Shown here: in pieces, positions 17,601 through 26,423 of the stretch | How the letters are laid out: each line of letters begins with the position of its first letter | Numbering within the stretch: the first letter of the stretch is position 1 | NCBI GenBank assembly: GCA_031285965.1 | Contig: JAITVD010000052.1 | Coordinates: 26,410-90,409 of the forward strand | Length of the DNA: 64,000 nt | Reading direction: 5' to 3' | DNA from: Azoarcus sp. | Lineage (GTDB): Bacteria > Pseudomonadota > Gammaproteobacteria > Burkholderiales > Rhodocyclaceae | Made by a program: the position numbers and the translations under genes | Notes under the pieces: generated by a model | The model's input: the letters and a program-made list of their open reading frames with translations, nothing else | The model's database searches: none | What the model was told of the DNA's origin: nothing

Positions 17601-19068
17601 TGCAGTCATCCGCGAGCATTTCCTGTCTTGCGGCACGATAACGCTTGCGCTGTTCTGGCGTTTCTTCATAGGCGACGAGAATGGCATGCGCGTTCACCCC
17701 GCCAAATCCGAACGAATTGACCCCGGCAACGGGGGGAATTTGCTCAAAATCCCAAGGAATCAATTTTTGCGGCGGCCTAAAACGGGACTCAAGCATGGCG
17801 GGCAAGGGGTTCTCGCAATGCAGGGTTGCCGGAATCTGCCGATTGAAAAGCGACAGGGCGGTCTTAATCAGCCCAAGCATTCCCGCCGCAGGCATGGTGT
17901 GGCCGATATTGGATTTCAAGGAACCCACATAAGCCCGTGGGGAGGCATTGCCGCCGAAGAATCGGGTGAGGGCCGCAATTTCGGTTTTGTCGCCAATCGG
18001 CGTGCCTGTGCCATGCGCCTCCACATAGCCGACTCTTTCGGGATCCATCCCGGCTTTCTCCCAAACCGTCCGCAGGGTTCTTTCCTGGCCTTGGACGGAA
18101 GTCACCATGACATGAGAGCCGCCGCCATCGCTGCAAATGGCCGCTTCCTTGATGATGGCATAAATTCTGTCGTCGTCCTTCAGGGCTTTTTCAAGGGTTT
18201 TCAGGATGATGAACCCTCCCCCTTGCCCGACCAGCAGCCCATCCGCGTCTTGGCTGAAAGGCGAAATCTGCTGCTTCCGGGACATCGCGCCCATCATGTT
18301 GAACGCGCTCCAGAACGTGGCGCTTTGCGTGCAGTGCAGCCCTCCCGCCACGGCAACGTCGCACTGCCCGCTGCGGAGCAGCTTCATGCAGTGCTCGACC
18401 GCCAGCAGCCCGCTCGCGCAGGCGGCGTCTATCGTGTAGGCGGGGCCTTGCATGTCGAACTTGTTCGCCGCAAAGGAAGCCACTAGATTCGTCATCGTGC
18501 CAATCGCGGTGTCGCCCTGATAGCGCCCTTGGCGTTGTTGATATTCTTTTTTGACTTTTTGAATATCCGCCTCTGAAGCGTTCGGCAAGGCAATTCTCAG
18601 TACATCGGCAATCTCCTCCGCAAAACGGATGATCTCCAAAGCACGGAGGGTGACAAGCCCCGCAAAATTGCCTTTTCCAATAATGACACAACCATTTTTT
18701 AAAGAAATCTTTTTTTGAAAAATACCCGCATCGGTCAGCGCCTCATCAATGCCCATCAATGAAACCAATTGGTCTGGATCCAAGCCGTCTGCCGAAATAG
18801 GCAAAAATCCATACCGCAGAGGATCAACTGAAATTCCTTTTACAAAACCGCCCCGTTTGCAATAAAACCTGTCAATTGCACCCGGCTCTTTTTCAAAATA
18901 AAACGGGTCAATGATATTTTCTGGCGCTTCAGTAATGGAATCCACTCCATTCGCGAGATTTTTCCAGAATGCGCGCCTGCCGGCTGCGCCAGCGCAAGCA
19001 ACAGATATTCCAACAATCGCAATGTCCTGCTTTTCAGTTTTGATGCCAGTACTTTCCACGCTGCTCAT
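14653..19068 (-). CDS. Multidomain type I fatty acid/polyketide synthase, KS-AT-DH-PPTase (ArsD-like)
   Basis: A 1471-aa protein without a carrier domain. Ketosynthase about 15-490 (Cys217 in DAACASG, His352 in EAHGTGT, His390 in IGHTMPAAG); acyltransferase about 560-900 (Ser633 in IGHSLGE, His in SSAHTPYY, but FSGFNL replaces the usual PGQGSQ loop); double-hotdog polyketide dehydratase about 990-1240 (His1007 in LLDHAIV, D1164-x3-Q1168 in LLDSLGQ); Sfp/AcpS-like phosphopantetheinyl transferase about 1290-1471. In the PPTase the usual GID is GIE (E1386) and KEA is KAA (K1426-A1427), so metal binding may be altered. ATG 19068 is chosen because GAGGA lies five bases ahead; the frame runs up to an ATG at 19119 with no such site. 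KS codons are GC-rich while the rest is AT-rich. Precedes the ArsA-like gene by 18 bp. Confidence 0.83.
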   Translation of the reverse strand: MSSVESTGIKTEKQDIAIVGISVACAGAAGRRAFWKNLANGVDSITEAPENIIDPFYFEKEPGAIDRFYCKRGGFVKGISVDPLRYGFLPISADGLDPDQLVSLMGIDEALTDAGIFQKKISLKNGCVIIGKGNFAGLVTLRALEIIRFAEEIADVLRIALPNASEADIQKVKKEYQQRQGRYQGDTAIGTMTNLVASFAANKFDMQGPAYTIDAACASGLLAVEHCMKLLRSGQCDVAVAGGLHCTQSATFWSAFNMMGAMSRKQQISPFSQDADGLLVGQGGGFIILKTLEKALKDDDRIYAIIKEAAICSDGGGSHVMVTSVQGQERTLRTVWEKAGMDPERVGYVEAHGTGTPIGDKTEIAALTRFFGGNASPRAYVGSLKSNIGHTMPAAGMLGLIKTALSLFNRQIPATLHCENPLPAMLESRFRPPQKLIPWDFEQIPPVAGVNSFGFGGVNAHAILVAYEETPEQRKRYRAARQEMLADDCIAVAASSAEELIAKLQQSTGSNLSDTSGDYRIVVFNNTYERVKKAIDIIQEGKPCIGRDDIWFTNKPLLSSGGKLVFMFSGFNLNERNDNDTTTVSDALDLLSVEDELQENMKDLSLVHFFDARLMVSAFKKQNISADIYIGHSLGEWNAATASGMFEEDFGRICLDFLGKQEIEKKSFEEYAYFSVNAKYESPEIDNIFKTIPELYLIADNCPGQIIVCAIGEETKEKFLDALKKEKIYAQKLEYGSSAHTPYYPYVEELRESLKKLQVQATHVSLWSALDFSPVTKDSFVEQLSLNLREPVYFRKLIEKLYHEENARIFVQMGDGSLDKFVEDNLKNREYAVMPTLTSQRPAIDQMRRIHALLYIEGSKAADLAFMGMPACIREAKNLLKLPVGAPVNDVSSFSSLREAVAKNNEKSGMTANLDFLHDSVADKHASPLLNVLNDNLRDAALVQKEMIDLFLKKNGENHIAVRKSPAPVKPALSKTPQKPSNSKKTGTTFSETIKIDLESYPYLLDHAIVRQPKGWKHPKDLHPVAPLTFSIETFAEIAQKQAPQRKILKISNLFAIRFIQADKPFEGVVKGKWKDENTLELTLAGYLKLEVTFGDQYPVPSEIWKKEIDLGKESRPPMPGEEAYERYSFHDPLYRSIKDITYISEGGLRIDAERGEAKGSLLDSLGQAVGIYMHLTEQENRATFPVRLSELNFYSDISDQDGKFKLIMIVTDLTKNYIVADAILSREGKIWAVIKSWVNQRFELGIDLWNVFVKPQSTILASSLGAGAYYYFNTYAKSYSIDFLYKRYLSHIEKDKYDSLDDKEQKQAYLSGRVALKDAIRTYSRNGDAPYCFPVEIHAESDEGDLGSMRLKNLGNENLDGIFASLAQTEEHSVAVASNKPVGIEILSVEELNIPAHEGELTQKERSCLPKDDRLEWVARFLAAKAACRKVLGKEAKLEITHVSGEEIMLGDVCAKTAKLGTNHVLGWTI

Positions 19069-19334
19069 TTTTTCCTCATCCACCGCAAAAACGCCAAAAC
19101 TAGACCCCGTACTTTTCATGAACCAAGCCGAGCACGTCCGGCCTCACGCCGCCCTGTCCAGCCCTTGCCATGCGCAAGGAGAAACGGGCGAGCTACCCAA
19201 AATGCATAGCTATATATACATTAACACAACATTTAATGTATTTGCGAGATTTCTTGCGATTTATTTTTATGTGGTACTCATGCAACATCAAATGAAATGC
19301 TTATTTCATATGTTGACGAGACATCCCCAGCATT
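19069..19334. promoter_or_regulatory. AT-rich control region of the lipid synthase operon with two inverted repeats
   Basis: This gap between the 3' end of ygiQ and the synthase operon holds no gene. It is much more AT-rich than its surroundings. At 19217-19240 there is a perfect 8-bp inverted repeat, TACATTAA-N8-TTAATGTA, next to a TATATATA run, shaped like a dimeric repressor operator over a promoter. At 19283-19315 a second, longer hairpin is formed by CAACAT/ATGTTG and ATGAAAT/ATTTCAT arms. No U-tract follows, so it is not an obvious terminator. The actual transcription start cannot be fixed by eye. Confidence 0.55.
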
Positions 19335-21212
19335 CTAGCGGTTGAGCACTTTGCGCAAAAGTTCCGCGCTGGCAGGGTCATGCCAGCGAAGGAACGCTTT
19401 ATGGAGCCGCCTTTGCCGCTCGCCGCGCGCGCAAGCAATGGGTTCCAGTGCGTTTTTCAGCGGATTGAAACCGCTGTGGTACATGGCCGTGGCAAGGGTG
19501 AGCGGCGTGGGCAGGAAAGTCTGCACCTGATCCGGGCGAAAACCGCGCGATTGCAGCCAGTGCATGAGCCGAAACATGTCCTCGTCCGTCGTGCCGGGGT
19601 GAGCCGCAATGAAATACGGGACGAGATGCTGCTTTTTGCCCGCGCGGCGGCTGGCGCGTTCAAAGAGCGCGGCAAAAGCGTCGAAATCTTCGATGGGCGG
19701 CTTCATCATCGCCGCCAGCGGATGAGGCTCGCTGTGCTCGGGCGCGATTTTCAGCAGCCCGGAAACATGGTGCGCCGCCAGTTCGGCAACGTATTCCGGG
19801 CTGCGCGCGGCAAGGTCGTAGCGCACGCCGGAGCCGATGGTGATTCTTTTGACGCCGCGCACGCCACGGGCAGCGCGGTAGAGCGCAATCAGCGGCGCGT
19901 GGCTGGCATCGAGCCGGGAACAGACATTCGGCCAAACGCAGGACAATCTTCGGCAGGCGGCCTCGGCGCTCTTGTCGCGGCAAGCCATCCGGTACATGTT
20001 GGCGGTGGGGCCGCCAAGGTCACTGATATGCCCTTTGAAACCGGGCGTGCGGTCGCGGATGTCCGCAATCTCGCGCAAGATGGATTCCTTCGAGCGGCTC
20101 TGGATGACGCGGCCTTCGTGCTCCGTGATGGAGCAAAACGTGCAGCCACCAAAACAGCCGCGCATGATGCTGACGGAGAAACGAATCATCTCCCAAGCGG
20201 GGATACGCGCCCGCCCATAGGCAGGATGCGGGCGGCGGGCATAGGGCAGCCCGTAGACGAAATCCATCTCATCCGTCGAGAGCGGCAGCGGCGGCGGATT
20301 GAGCCAAACATCCCGCATTCCCGTCCCTTCGCCGTGGCGCTGCGCAAGCGCGCGCGCGTTGCCAGGATTGGATTCAAGATGAAACACCCGCGAGGCGTGG
20401 GCATAGAGTAAGGAGTCAGCCTTGACTTGCTCGAAGGACGGCAGGCGGATGACGCTGCGGGCGCGGTCGGTTTTTTGCGCGGGTGCTTCGCGGGCGCGGC
20501 TCGCGTCTATTTCCGCCCAGCCTTCGGGATGCCAGCCGGGCGGAACCATGAAGGCCGTGCCGCGCAGGTTCCGAATCTCGGCAGCTTGCTCGCCCGCGTC
20601 GAGCCGCCGCGTAAAGTCGATGAGCGCCCGCTCGGCGTTCCCGTAAAGCAGAATGTCTGCCTTGGAATCCGCCAGCACGGAGCGCCGGACAGTATCGCTC
20701 CAGTAATCGTAATGGGCGATGCGCCGCAAGCTGGCCTCGATGGAGCCAATCATGACCGTCGCGCCCGGAAAGGCTTCTCGCGCCCGCTGGGCGTAAACGG
20801 TAACGGCGCGGTCGGGACGCTTTCCGGCCACGCCGTCCGGCGTGTAGGCATCGTCGGAGCGGATTTTTCTCTCGGACGTGTAGCGATTGACCATTGAATC
20901 CATGTTTCCGGCGGTCACGCCAAAGTACAGGCGCGGGCGGCCCAATGCGCGGAACGGCTCGGCGGAGCGCCAATCCGGCTGGCTGATGATGCCCACCTTC
21001 CAGCCGTGCGCTTCCAGCAGCCGCCCCACGAGCGCCATGCCGAAGCTCGGATGGTCGACATAAGCGTCGCCCGTCACGAGGATGACATCGCACTCCTGCC
21101 AGCCCAGCGCGTCCATCTCTTGCCGCGACATGGGCAGAAAAGGCGCGGGCGGCGCAGGGGGAAAAGCAGGAAGGATGGATTTCGGAAGCAGGAGCGCCCT
21201 CTCACCGGTCAT
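19335..21212 (-). CDS. ygiQ: YgiQ-family radical SAM protein
   Basis: 625 aa, of the UPF0313/YgiQ family. The radical SAM cluster motif is CFGGCTFCS in the middle (about residue 355), preceded by the family N-terminal domain ([27 protein letters not shown]) and followed by [14 protein letters not shown] and the LKIAPEHSE segment. The function of YgiQ proteins is not established. It overlaps ispF by 4 bp and is the last gene of a long minus-strand operon. Confidence 0.92.
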   Translation of the reverse strand: MTGERALLLPKSILPAFPPAPPAPFLPMSRQEMDALGWQECDVILVTGDAYVDHPSFGMALVGRLLEAHGWKVGIISQPDWRSAEPFRALGRPRLYFGVTAGNMDSMVNRYTSERKIRSDDAYTPDGVAGKRPDRAVTVYAQRAREAFPGATVMIGSIEASLRRIAHYDYWSDTVRRSVLADSKADILLYGNAERALIDFTRRLDAGEQAAEIRNLRGTAFMVPPGWHPEGWAEIDASRAREAPAQKTDRARSVIRLPSFEQVKADSLLYAHASRVFHLESNPGNARALAQRHGEGTGMRDVWLNPPPLPLSTDEMDFVYGLPYARRPHPAYGRARIPAWEMIRFSVSIMRGCFGGCTFCSITEHEGRVIQSRSKESILREIADIRDRTPGFKGHISDLGGPTANMYRMACRDKSAEAACRRLSCVWPNVCSRLDASHAPLIALYRAARGVRGVKRITIGSGVRYDLAARSPEYVAELAAHHVSGLLKIAPEHSEPHPLAAMMKPPIEDFDAFAALFERASRRAGKKQHLVPYFIAAHPGTTDEDMFRLMHWLQSRGFRPDQVQTFLPTPLTLATAMYHSGFNPLKNALEPIACARGERQRRLHKAFLRWHDPASAELLRKVLNR

Positions 21213-21700
21213 GCCGCCTGCTGTAGCAGCAAAGCTACGGCCTGCGCGGCAATGCCTTCGCCCCGCCCCGTAAAGCCAAGTTCTTCGGTCGTCTTGCCTT
21301 TGATGTTGACGGCGCTCACGGGAACATTGAGGTCATCGGCAATGTTGGCGGCCATTCTGTCCGCGTAAGGGCCTATTTTTGGAAGCTGGCAGATGATAGT
21401 GGCATCTATATTGCCCACTACCCAGCCCGCTTCCCACACTTTCGCGTACACGGTGCGGAGCAAGGCGCGGCTGTCCGCTCCCCTGTAACGCTTATCGGTA
21501 TCAGGGAAAAGCCGCCCAATATCCCCCAAGCCCGCCGCGCCGAGCAGCGCGTCGGCAATGGCATGCAGCAGCACATCGGCATCGGAATGCCCGAGCAGGC
21601 CGCGATCAAACGGAATGGTGACGCCGCCCAGAATCAAGGGGCGTTCCATCGCAAAAACGTGAACATCGAATCCCTGCCCGATACGAATCTCACCATTCAC
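21209..21700 (-). CDS. ispF: 2-C-methyl-D-erythritol 2,4-cyclodiphosphate synthase
   Basis: IspF closes the cyclodiphosphate ring in the MEP isoprenoid pathway. Zn ligands are visible in GFDVHVF and [13 protein letters not shown]; the C-terminal [14 protein letters not shown] is typical. Start is a GTG at 21700, preceded by a very strong GGAGGAAAAGCT site that lies inside the end of ispD; the longer frame to 21787 is inside ispD coding. The GTGA overlap couples it to ispD. 163 aa, standard size. Confidence 0.95.
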   Translation of the reverse strand: MNGEIRIGQGFDVHVFAMERPLILGGVTIPFDRGLLGHSDADVLLHAIADALLGAAGLGDIGRLFPDTDKRYRGADSRALLRTVYAKVWEAGWVVGNIDATIICQLPKIGPYADRMAANIADDLNVPVSAVNIKGKTTEELGFTGRGEGIAAQAVALLLQQAA

Positions 21701-22440
21701 AGCTTTTCCTCCTTGGAGATGGTTTCTTTTTCTTCTTCCTCGCGGCGGCGCAATAGCCATTCCGCGAGAACGAGATCGAACGGCCACGTCACCTTGAGAT
21801 TAGCGGCATTGCCTTCGACGAGCCGGGGGCGCAGCCCCGCCGCCTCGATGGCTGCCGCTTCATCGGTGACATTCCGCGCCCCTTCCAGAGCGCGGCGCAG
21901 CGTCAGATAGCGAAACATTTGCGGGGTCTGCGCGCGCCACAGCCCCTCGCGCGCCACCGTGCTTGCCACGCGGAGGCGTTCGTCGGTGCGTTTGAGGGTA
22001 TCGCCCACCGGCATGGCCAGCAGCCCGCCCACGTCGTCACGCGCCAACTCGCGCATCAGTTTTTCAATCTCTCCGACCGACACGCACGGGCGGGCGGCGT
22101 CATGCACCAGTATCCAGTCTGTCGCGGCGACCTGTTCCCCAATCGCCCGAAGCCCGCCTAAAACCGAATCCGCCCGCGTCGCGCCGCCGCAGAAAAACGG
22201 CGTCAAGCGATTGCCCAGAACGCGCCAGTCGTGACGCGCCCATTCTCCGTCGTCGGGGGAGAGCACGACGAACACCCGCTCGATGGCAGGCACGGCGCAT
22301 AAAGCGGCAAGCGTGTGGTGAATCAAGGGTTTGCCGAGCAAGGGCAGATATTGCTTGGGCAGTTCGCCCCCCATGCGCGAGCCGCTGCCCGCTGCGGGAA
22401 CGAGGGCAAAATGGCGCGGGCGGGAAGGTTGGTCGTGCAT
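21697..22440 (-). CDS. ispD: 2-C-methyl-D-erythritol 4-phosphate cytidylyltransferase
   Basis: Transfers CMP to MEP in the MEP pathway. The nucleotide-binding [13 protein letters not shown], the [14 protein letters not shown] segment, [10 protein letters not shown] and the C-terminal [10 protein letters not shown] are all canonical. ATG 22440 lies about ten residues before the conserved core; an in-frame ATG at 22464 is equally open and neither has a clear Shine-Dalgarno. The C-terminus is unusually acidic/basic ([16 protein letters not shown]). 247 aa from 22440. Confidence 0.93.
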   Translation of the reverse strand: MHDQPSRPRHFALVPAAGSGSRMGGELPKQYLPLLGKPLIHHTLAALCAVPAIERVFVVLSPDDGEWARHDWRVLGNRLTPFFCGGATRADSVLGGLRAIGEQVAATDWILVHDAARPCVSVGEIEKLMRELARDDVGGLLAMPVGDTLKRTDERLRVASTVAREGLWRAQTPQMFRYLTLRRALEGARNVTDEAAAIEAAGLRPRLVEGNAANLKVTWPFDLVLAEWLLRRREEEEKETISKEEKL

Positions 22441-22495
22441 TTTGTGAATTTTATAACGCTCCATTTTGATGTCTGCGAGAAATCACACGCCCCGC

Positions 22496-23536
22496 TCAGT
22501 CAACCACGCTTGCCTTGACTGGCTCGGAAAATGCCAGCCGCGCCCGCAGTGCGCGGGTCACTTCCACCCGCCCGTCGCCCGCGACACGGAGCGCGTGTTC
22601 GATGCCGAAATGGCGCGTCTGTTCGCGCCAGCCCTCCCCCGCCAGATAAGCGGGTTTGCTCGCCACGTCCGACAAAACGCCGCCACGCGGGCGGTTCCCC
22701 ACCAGCACGGTCAGCGCCTGCGTGCCATGCGACGGCTCAAGGGTGCGTGGGTCGAGGAGATGCGCATAGCGAACGCCATCCAGTTCAAAGTAACGCTGGT
22801 AATCTCCCGAAGTGCCGATGGCCTCGCCATCGTAGAGCGGCATCGTGGCCAAAACGCCGGACTGGCGCGGGTGCTGGATGCCGACCCGCCAAGGCTGCCC
22901 GCCCTTGCTTCCGAGCGCCATGATGTTACCGCCCACGTTAATGAGCGCGTTCTGGATGCCCCGCCCTTTCAGCAGGGCGGCGGCGCGGTCAAGCGCGTAG
23001 CCCTTGGCATAGCCGCCCAAATCAATCTTCACCGCCGGATTGCGGCTTGAGACGCGCCCGTTCTCAATGACGACATCATTGACGCGCGGCGGCGCGGCCT
23101 TGAGCGCGGCCAGCGCCTCCGGGTCGGGCCGCGCCGGTTCAAACGCATCGGAATGGAACCCCCACAGTTCGACCGCCGCGCCGACCGAGGGGTCGAACAG
23201 CCCTGCCCCGATTTCGAACAAACGCTGCGCGTCGCGCAGCATTTCCGCCAGTTCGGGCGACGCCTCGAAGGATTGCCCGCTTGCCAGCGCCTCGTTGAGC
23301 GCGGTGAGTTCCGACGGTTTCCATGCGTGATAGGCGTTGTGCAGGCGGTCGAACTCTCGCAGCACATCGGCTATTGCCGCGTCGGCGAGCTTGGGGTCAT
23401 CCGCGTAAACAGACACATCCACCCGCGTGCCGAAAACATAGCCCTCGCGCTGAAAAACCCGTTCCCGGTCGCATCCGGCAAACAGCCACGCGCCGCAGCA
23501 GAGCAGAAGCGCGAAAGCGGCTCCTACTGCCCGCAC
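22496..23536 (-). CDS. apbE: FAD:protein FMN transferase, lipoprotein
   Basis: ApbE flavinylates Thr residues of proteins such as NqrC/RnfG on the periplasmic face. An N-terminal lipobox LFAGC follows a hydrophobic signal, so it should be membrane-anchored. The family segments FGTRVDVSV, DLGGYAKGYALD, NVGGNIMALG, TSGDYQRYF and HLLDPRT are all present. 346 aa. It overlaps gshB by 13 bp. No RnfG or NqrC target lies in the window, but a NusG-II protein and a Gx transporter, which often travel with flavinylation genes, are in the same operon. Confidence 0.92.
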   Translation of the reverse strand: MRAVGAAFALLLCCGAWLFAGCDRERVFQREGYVFGTRVDVSVYADDPKLADAAIADVLREFDRLHNAYHAWKPSELTALNEALASGQSFEASPELAEMLRDAQRLFEIGAGLFDPSVGAAVELWGFHSDAFEPARPDPEALAALKAAPPRVNDVVIENGRVSSRNPAVKIDLGGYAKGYALDRAAALLKGRGIQNALINVGGNIMALGSKGGQPWRVGIQHPRQSGVLATMPLYDGEAIGTSGDYQRYFELDGVRYAHLLDPRTLEPSHGTQALTVLVGNRPRGGVLSDVASKPAYLAGEGWREQTRHFGIEHALRVAGDGRVEVTRALRARLAFSEPVKASVVD

Positions 23537-24489
23537 AGGCGTTCCAGCGTTTCGACCACCAGCCCCGCAACGTCGAATCCTTTCTGCGCGGCAATCTCGA
23601 CCATGCAGGTCGGGCTGGTGACGTTGATTTCAGTCAGATGCCCGCCAATCATGTCCAGCCCAACAATCAGCAGCCCGCGTTCCCACAGAATCGGCGCTAA
23701 AAAATCAGCGATTTCCCGCTCTTTCGTCGTGAGCGCCATCGCCACGCCGCGCCCGCCAGCGGCAAGATTGGCGCGGGTTTCCCCTTCGCAAGGAATCCGC
23801 GCCAGCGCGTAAGGCACGACTTGCCCGCCAATGAGGAGCACGCGCTTGTCGCCCTCGCGCACCCCCGGCAGGTAACGCTGCGCCATGATTGTGCGTGTTC
23901 CCTGCTGTGTCAGGGTTTCGACGATGACATTGCGGTTGGGGTCGTGGGCGGTCACGCGGAAAATCTGGCTGCCGCCCATGCCGTCCAGCGGTTTGAGTAT
24001 CGCGTCGCCCACCTCGGCGATGAAAGCGTGGAGACGGGTCGGGTCACACGCCACCAGCGTGTCGGGAACGGGAACGCTGCCCGCGAACTCGGCAATCGAG
24101 AGCTTTTCGGAATGGTCGCGCACGGCGCGGGGATGGTTGAACACACGCGCCCCGTCCATGAGGGCGCGTTCAAGCAGCCATGTCGCCGTTAAATATTCAA
24201 AATCGAAAGGCGGGTCTTGGCGCATCAACACCGCGTCAAACGCCGTCAGCAAGCGGGTTTCCGGCTCGCCTTCCTCATACCAGCCTTCATCGCCCGCATG
24301 AAGGGCGAGCGGCACGGCGCACGCCGAGACGCCGCTTTCTCGCCAGAAAATATCCTCGCGCCGAATTGCCCATACTGAATGCCCGCGAGCGGCTGCGGCA
24401 CGCATCATGGCGATGCTGGAATCCTTGCGCGGCTTGAGGCTGGGCAAGGGGTCGACGATAAAAGCAAATTGGAGCGCCACCATTGCCAA
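23524..24489 (-). CDS. gshB: Glutathione synthetase
   Basis: An ATP-grasp ligase that adds glycine to gamma-glutamylcysteine. Characteristic segments are FIVDPLPSLKPRKDSSIAM at the N-terminus, DAILKPLDGMGGSQIF (ATP-grasp loop), RYLPGVREGDKRVLL, and the C-terminal GLDMIGGHLTEINVTSPTC. 321 aa, normal length. It follows gshA by 4 bp, so both glutathione steps are co-expressed. Confidence 0.95.
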   Translation of the reverse strand: MAMVALQFAFIVDPLPSLKPRKDSSIAMMRAAAARGHSVWAIRREDIFWRESGVSACAVPLALHAGDEGWYEEGEPETRLLTAFDAVLMRQDPPFDFEYLTATWLLERALMDGARVFNHPRAVRDHSEKLSIAEFAGSVPVPDTLVACDPTRLHAFIAEVGDAILKPLDGMGGSQIFRVTAHDPNRNVIVETLTQQGTRTIMAQRYLPGVREGDKRVLLIGGQVVPYALARIPCEGETRANLAAGGRGVAMALTTKEREIADFLAPILWERGLLIVGLDMIGGHLTEINVTSPTCMVEIAAQKGFDVAGLVVETLERLCGQ

Positions 24490-24493
24490 ACCC

Positions 24494-25825
24494 TCAGACT
24501 GCGGTTTCTTTCATGCGCGGGCATGGCTCCGGCGGAGACGCTGCCTCATCGGACTCCATTTCTTCAAGCTCGACCGAGGCGGCGAGCAGCGCCAGACGCG
24601 CCACCACGCCATAGGTATAGAGCCGATTGGGCACGGCATCTGGTTCTTGGTGGCTGTCGGGAACGCTGCCGGGGGCGTCGAAGGCCAGCGGCCTGAATTC
24701 CATGCCCGGCGCGTTGAGGTTTTCATCGCTGCCCCGCGCTGTGTGCACACGGTAAAAACCGCCGACGACGTAATGGTCCATCATGTAGACGACCGGCTCG
24801 GCAACCGCGCCATTGATGGTCTCGAACGTGCGCACGCCTTCCTGGATGATGACTTCCCCCACGACCAGCCCTTCCTTGACCACCGCCATTTTGTTGCGCT
24901 GGCGGCGGTTCAGCCCCACGACTTCGGAAGCGTCTTTCACCATCATCACGCCCATGCCGTAAGTGCCCGCGTCGGCCTTGACCGCGACGAAGGGCGCGTC
25001 CTCAATTTCCAGTTCGCGGTATTTGCGGCGAATGTCGGCCAGCAGCGCGGACACTTGGTCGGCAAGGCATTCTTCGCCCGCGCGTTCGTGGAAGTCGATG
25101 CCGCCGCACACGCGGAACGCCGGATTGATGCGCCAAGGGTCGATGCCCATTTCTTCCGAAAATTCTTTGACGACACGCTCATACGCCGCCGCGTGGCGCG
25201 ACTTGCGCCGCGCGTGCCAGCCCGCGTGAAGCGGCGGAATCAGCCATTGTTCGTCCAAGCCCTGCAAAATGGCGGGTACGCCGCCGGAAAGGTCGTTGTT
25301 GAGCAAAATCGCGCAAGGGTCGAATCCGTCCAGCCCAAGGCGGTTGCCTTCGCGCGCCAGCGGCTCCAGCATGAGGCTGTCGCCATCCGGCAGCATCAAG
25401 GGGGTCGGGGACGCAATCTCCGGCAGGAGGCTGCCCAGCCTCACTTCCAGCCCGGTCATCCGCAGGATGTTCGCCAGCCTTGAGACATTTTTCAGGTAAA
25501 ACTGGTTGCGGGTGTGGTTTTCAGGAATCAGCAGCAGCCTTCGCGCGCTGCAACACATGCGCTCCACCGCCGCTTGCGCGGCCTGCACGCACAAGGGCAG
25601 GAATTCCGCGCCCAAGTTGTTGAAGCCGCCGGGAAAAAGGTTCATGTCGACCGGCGCGAGCTTGAATCCGGCGTTGCGCAAATCAACCGAGCCATAGAAC
25701 GGCGGAACGTGTTCATGCCATTGCCTGCGGAACCATCCCTCAATTGAGGAGCTGCGTTCGAGAAATTGGCGCTCCAATTCGAGCAAGGGGCCGGAAATCG
25801 AAGGCTCTGTACGGGAATTCATCAA
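24494..25825 (-). CDS. gshA: Glutamate-cysteine ligase, Acidithiobacillus/betaproteobacterial type
   Basis: 443 aa. It resembles the short gshA family found in betaproteobacteria and Acidithiobacillus (TIGR02049-like) rather than the E. coli enzyme: PFYGSVDLRNAGFKLAPVDMNLFPGGFNNL near the N-terminus, VKADAGTYGMGVMMVKDA in the ATP-binding part, and VVYMMDHYVVGGFYRVHT. Adjacent gshB supports the role in glutathione synthesis. Start at the ATG 25825 fits the family N-terminus. Confidence 0.93.
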   Translation of the reverse strand: MMNSRTEPSISGPLLELERQFLERSSSIEGWFRRQWHEHVPPFYGSVDLRNAGFKLAPVDMNLFPGGFNNLGAEFLPLCVQAAQAAVERMCCSARRLLLIPENHTRNQFYLKNVSRLANILRMTGLEVRLGSLLPEIASPTPLMLPDGDSLMLEPLAREGNRLGLDGFDPCAILLNNDLSGGVPAILQGLDEQWLIPPLHAGWHARRKSRHAAAYERVVKEFSEEMGIDPWRINPAFRVCGGIDFHERAGEECLADQVSALLADIRRKYRELEIEDAPFVAVKADAGTYGMGVMMVKDASEVVGLNRRQRNKMAVVKEGLVVGEVIIQEGVRTFETINGAVAEPVVYMMDHYVVGGFYRVHTARGSDENLNAPGMEFRPLAFDAPGSVPDSHQEPDAVPNRLYTYGVVARLALLAASVELEEMESDEAASPPEPCPRMKETAV

Positions 25826-25871
25826 AATGCTTCCTTCGGGCAGCGCCCGAAACTCCTCTGAAAAGCGGGCA

Positions 25872-26423
25872 TTATGGCATCGTTGCCGCAGGCGGCGACC
25901 CTTTCTTTTGGAGAAGCTCCCGCAGCAGCGCCGCTGCCGCCAGCCCGTTTATCAGCCCGAACAGCACCGCCGCCGCGCAAAACAGGGGCAGGAGATAAAA
26001 AACGCCGTCATGGGGAACCAGCCACAGCCGCGCCAAGGCAAGTTGCGCCCCGATATGGGCAAAAGCGGCAAAAATACTGTGGCTGACCGGGCCGAACCAT
26101 TTTTCCGGCAAGCGCGATGTCCCCGCCAGCGCCAGCAGGCTGGCCAGCGCCCCCGCCAAACTCAGGAAAAAGCCCGGCGCGAGAAATTGTCCCAGCAGGA
26201 GGCTTGCGGCAAACACCCTGAGCAGCGACACCCATGCCGCCTCGCGCCAGCCCCAACGCGCCAGCACCACCAAAATGACGATATTGGCCAGCCCCGGCTT
26301 CACGCCCGGCAGCGGCAAGGGTATCGCCGCCTCCGCCACGGACAGCACGATGGCCGCCGCCGCGCAACGCGCCACTCGTTCATCCTCGGCGCTCGGCATC
26401 AGTTCAATAATTGAGCGAGTCAT
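25872..26423 (-). CDS. Gx transporter family protein (heptaprenyl diphosphate synthase component I-like)
   Basis: A 183-aa hydrophobic protein with about five or six membrane helices and the diagnostic GVKPGLANIVIL segment. Annotated in the past as component I of heptaprenyl diphosphate synthase, the family is an ECF-S-like membrane protein of uncertain substrate. It commonly neighbours a small NusG-II-domain protein and flavinylation genes, as it does here. The start overlaps the preceding gene by 20 bp. Confidence 0.82.
   Translation of the reverse strand: MTRSIIELMPSAEDERVARCAAAAIVLSVAEAAIPLPLPGVKPGLANIVILVVLARWGWREAAWVSLLRVFAASLLLGQFLAPGFFLSLAGALASLLALAGTSRLPEKWFGPVSHSIFAAFAHIGAQLALARLWLVPHDGVFYLLPLFCAAAVLFGLINGLAAAALLRELLQKKGSPPAATMP

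Noticed and set aside
19283-19315. Intrinsic terminator for ygiQ
   Set aside because: The hairpin is AT-rich and has no T-run on the ygiQ-coding strand; kept as a candidate regulatory repeat instead.
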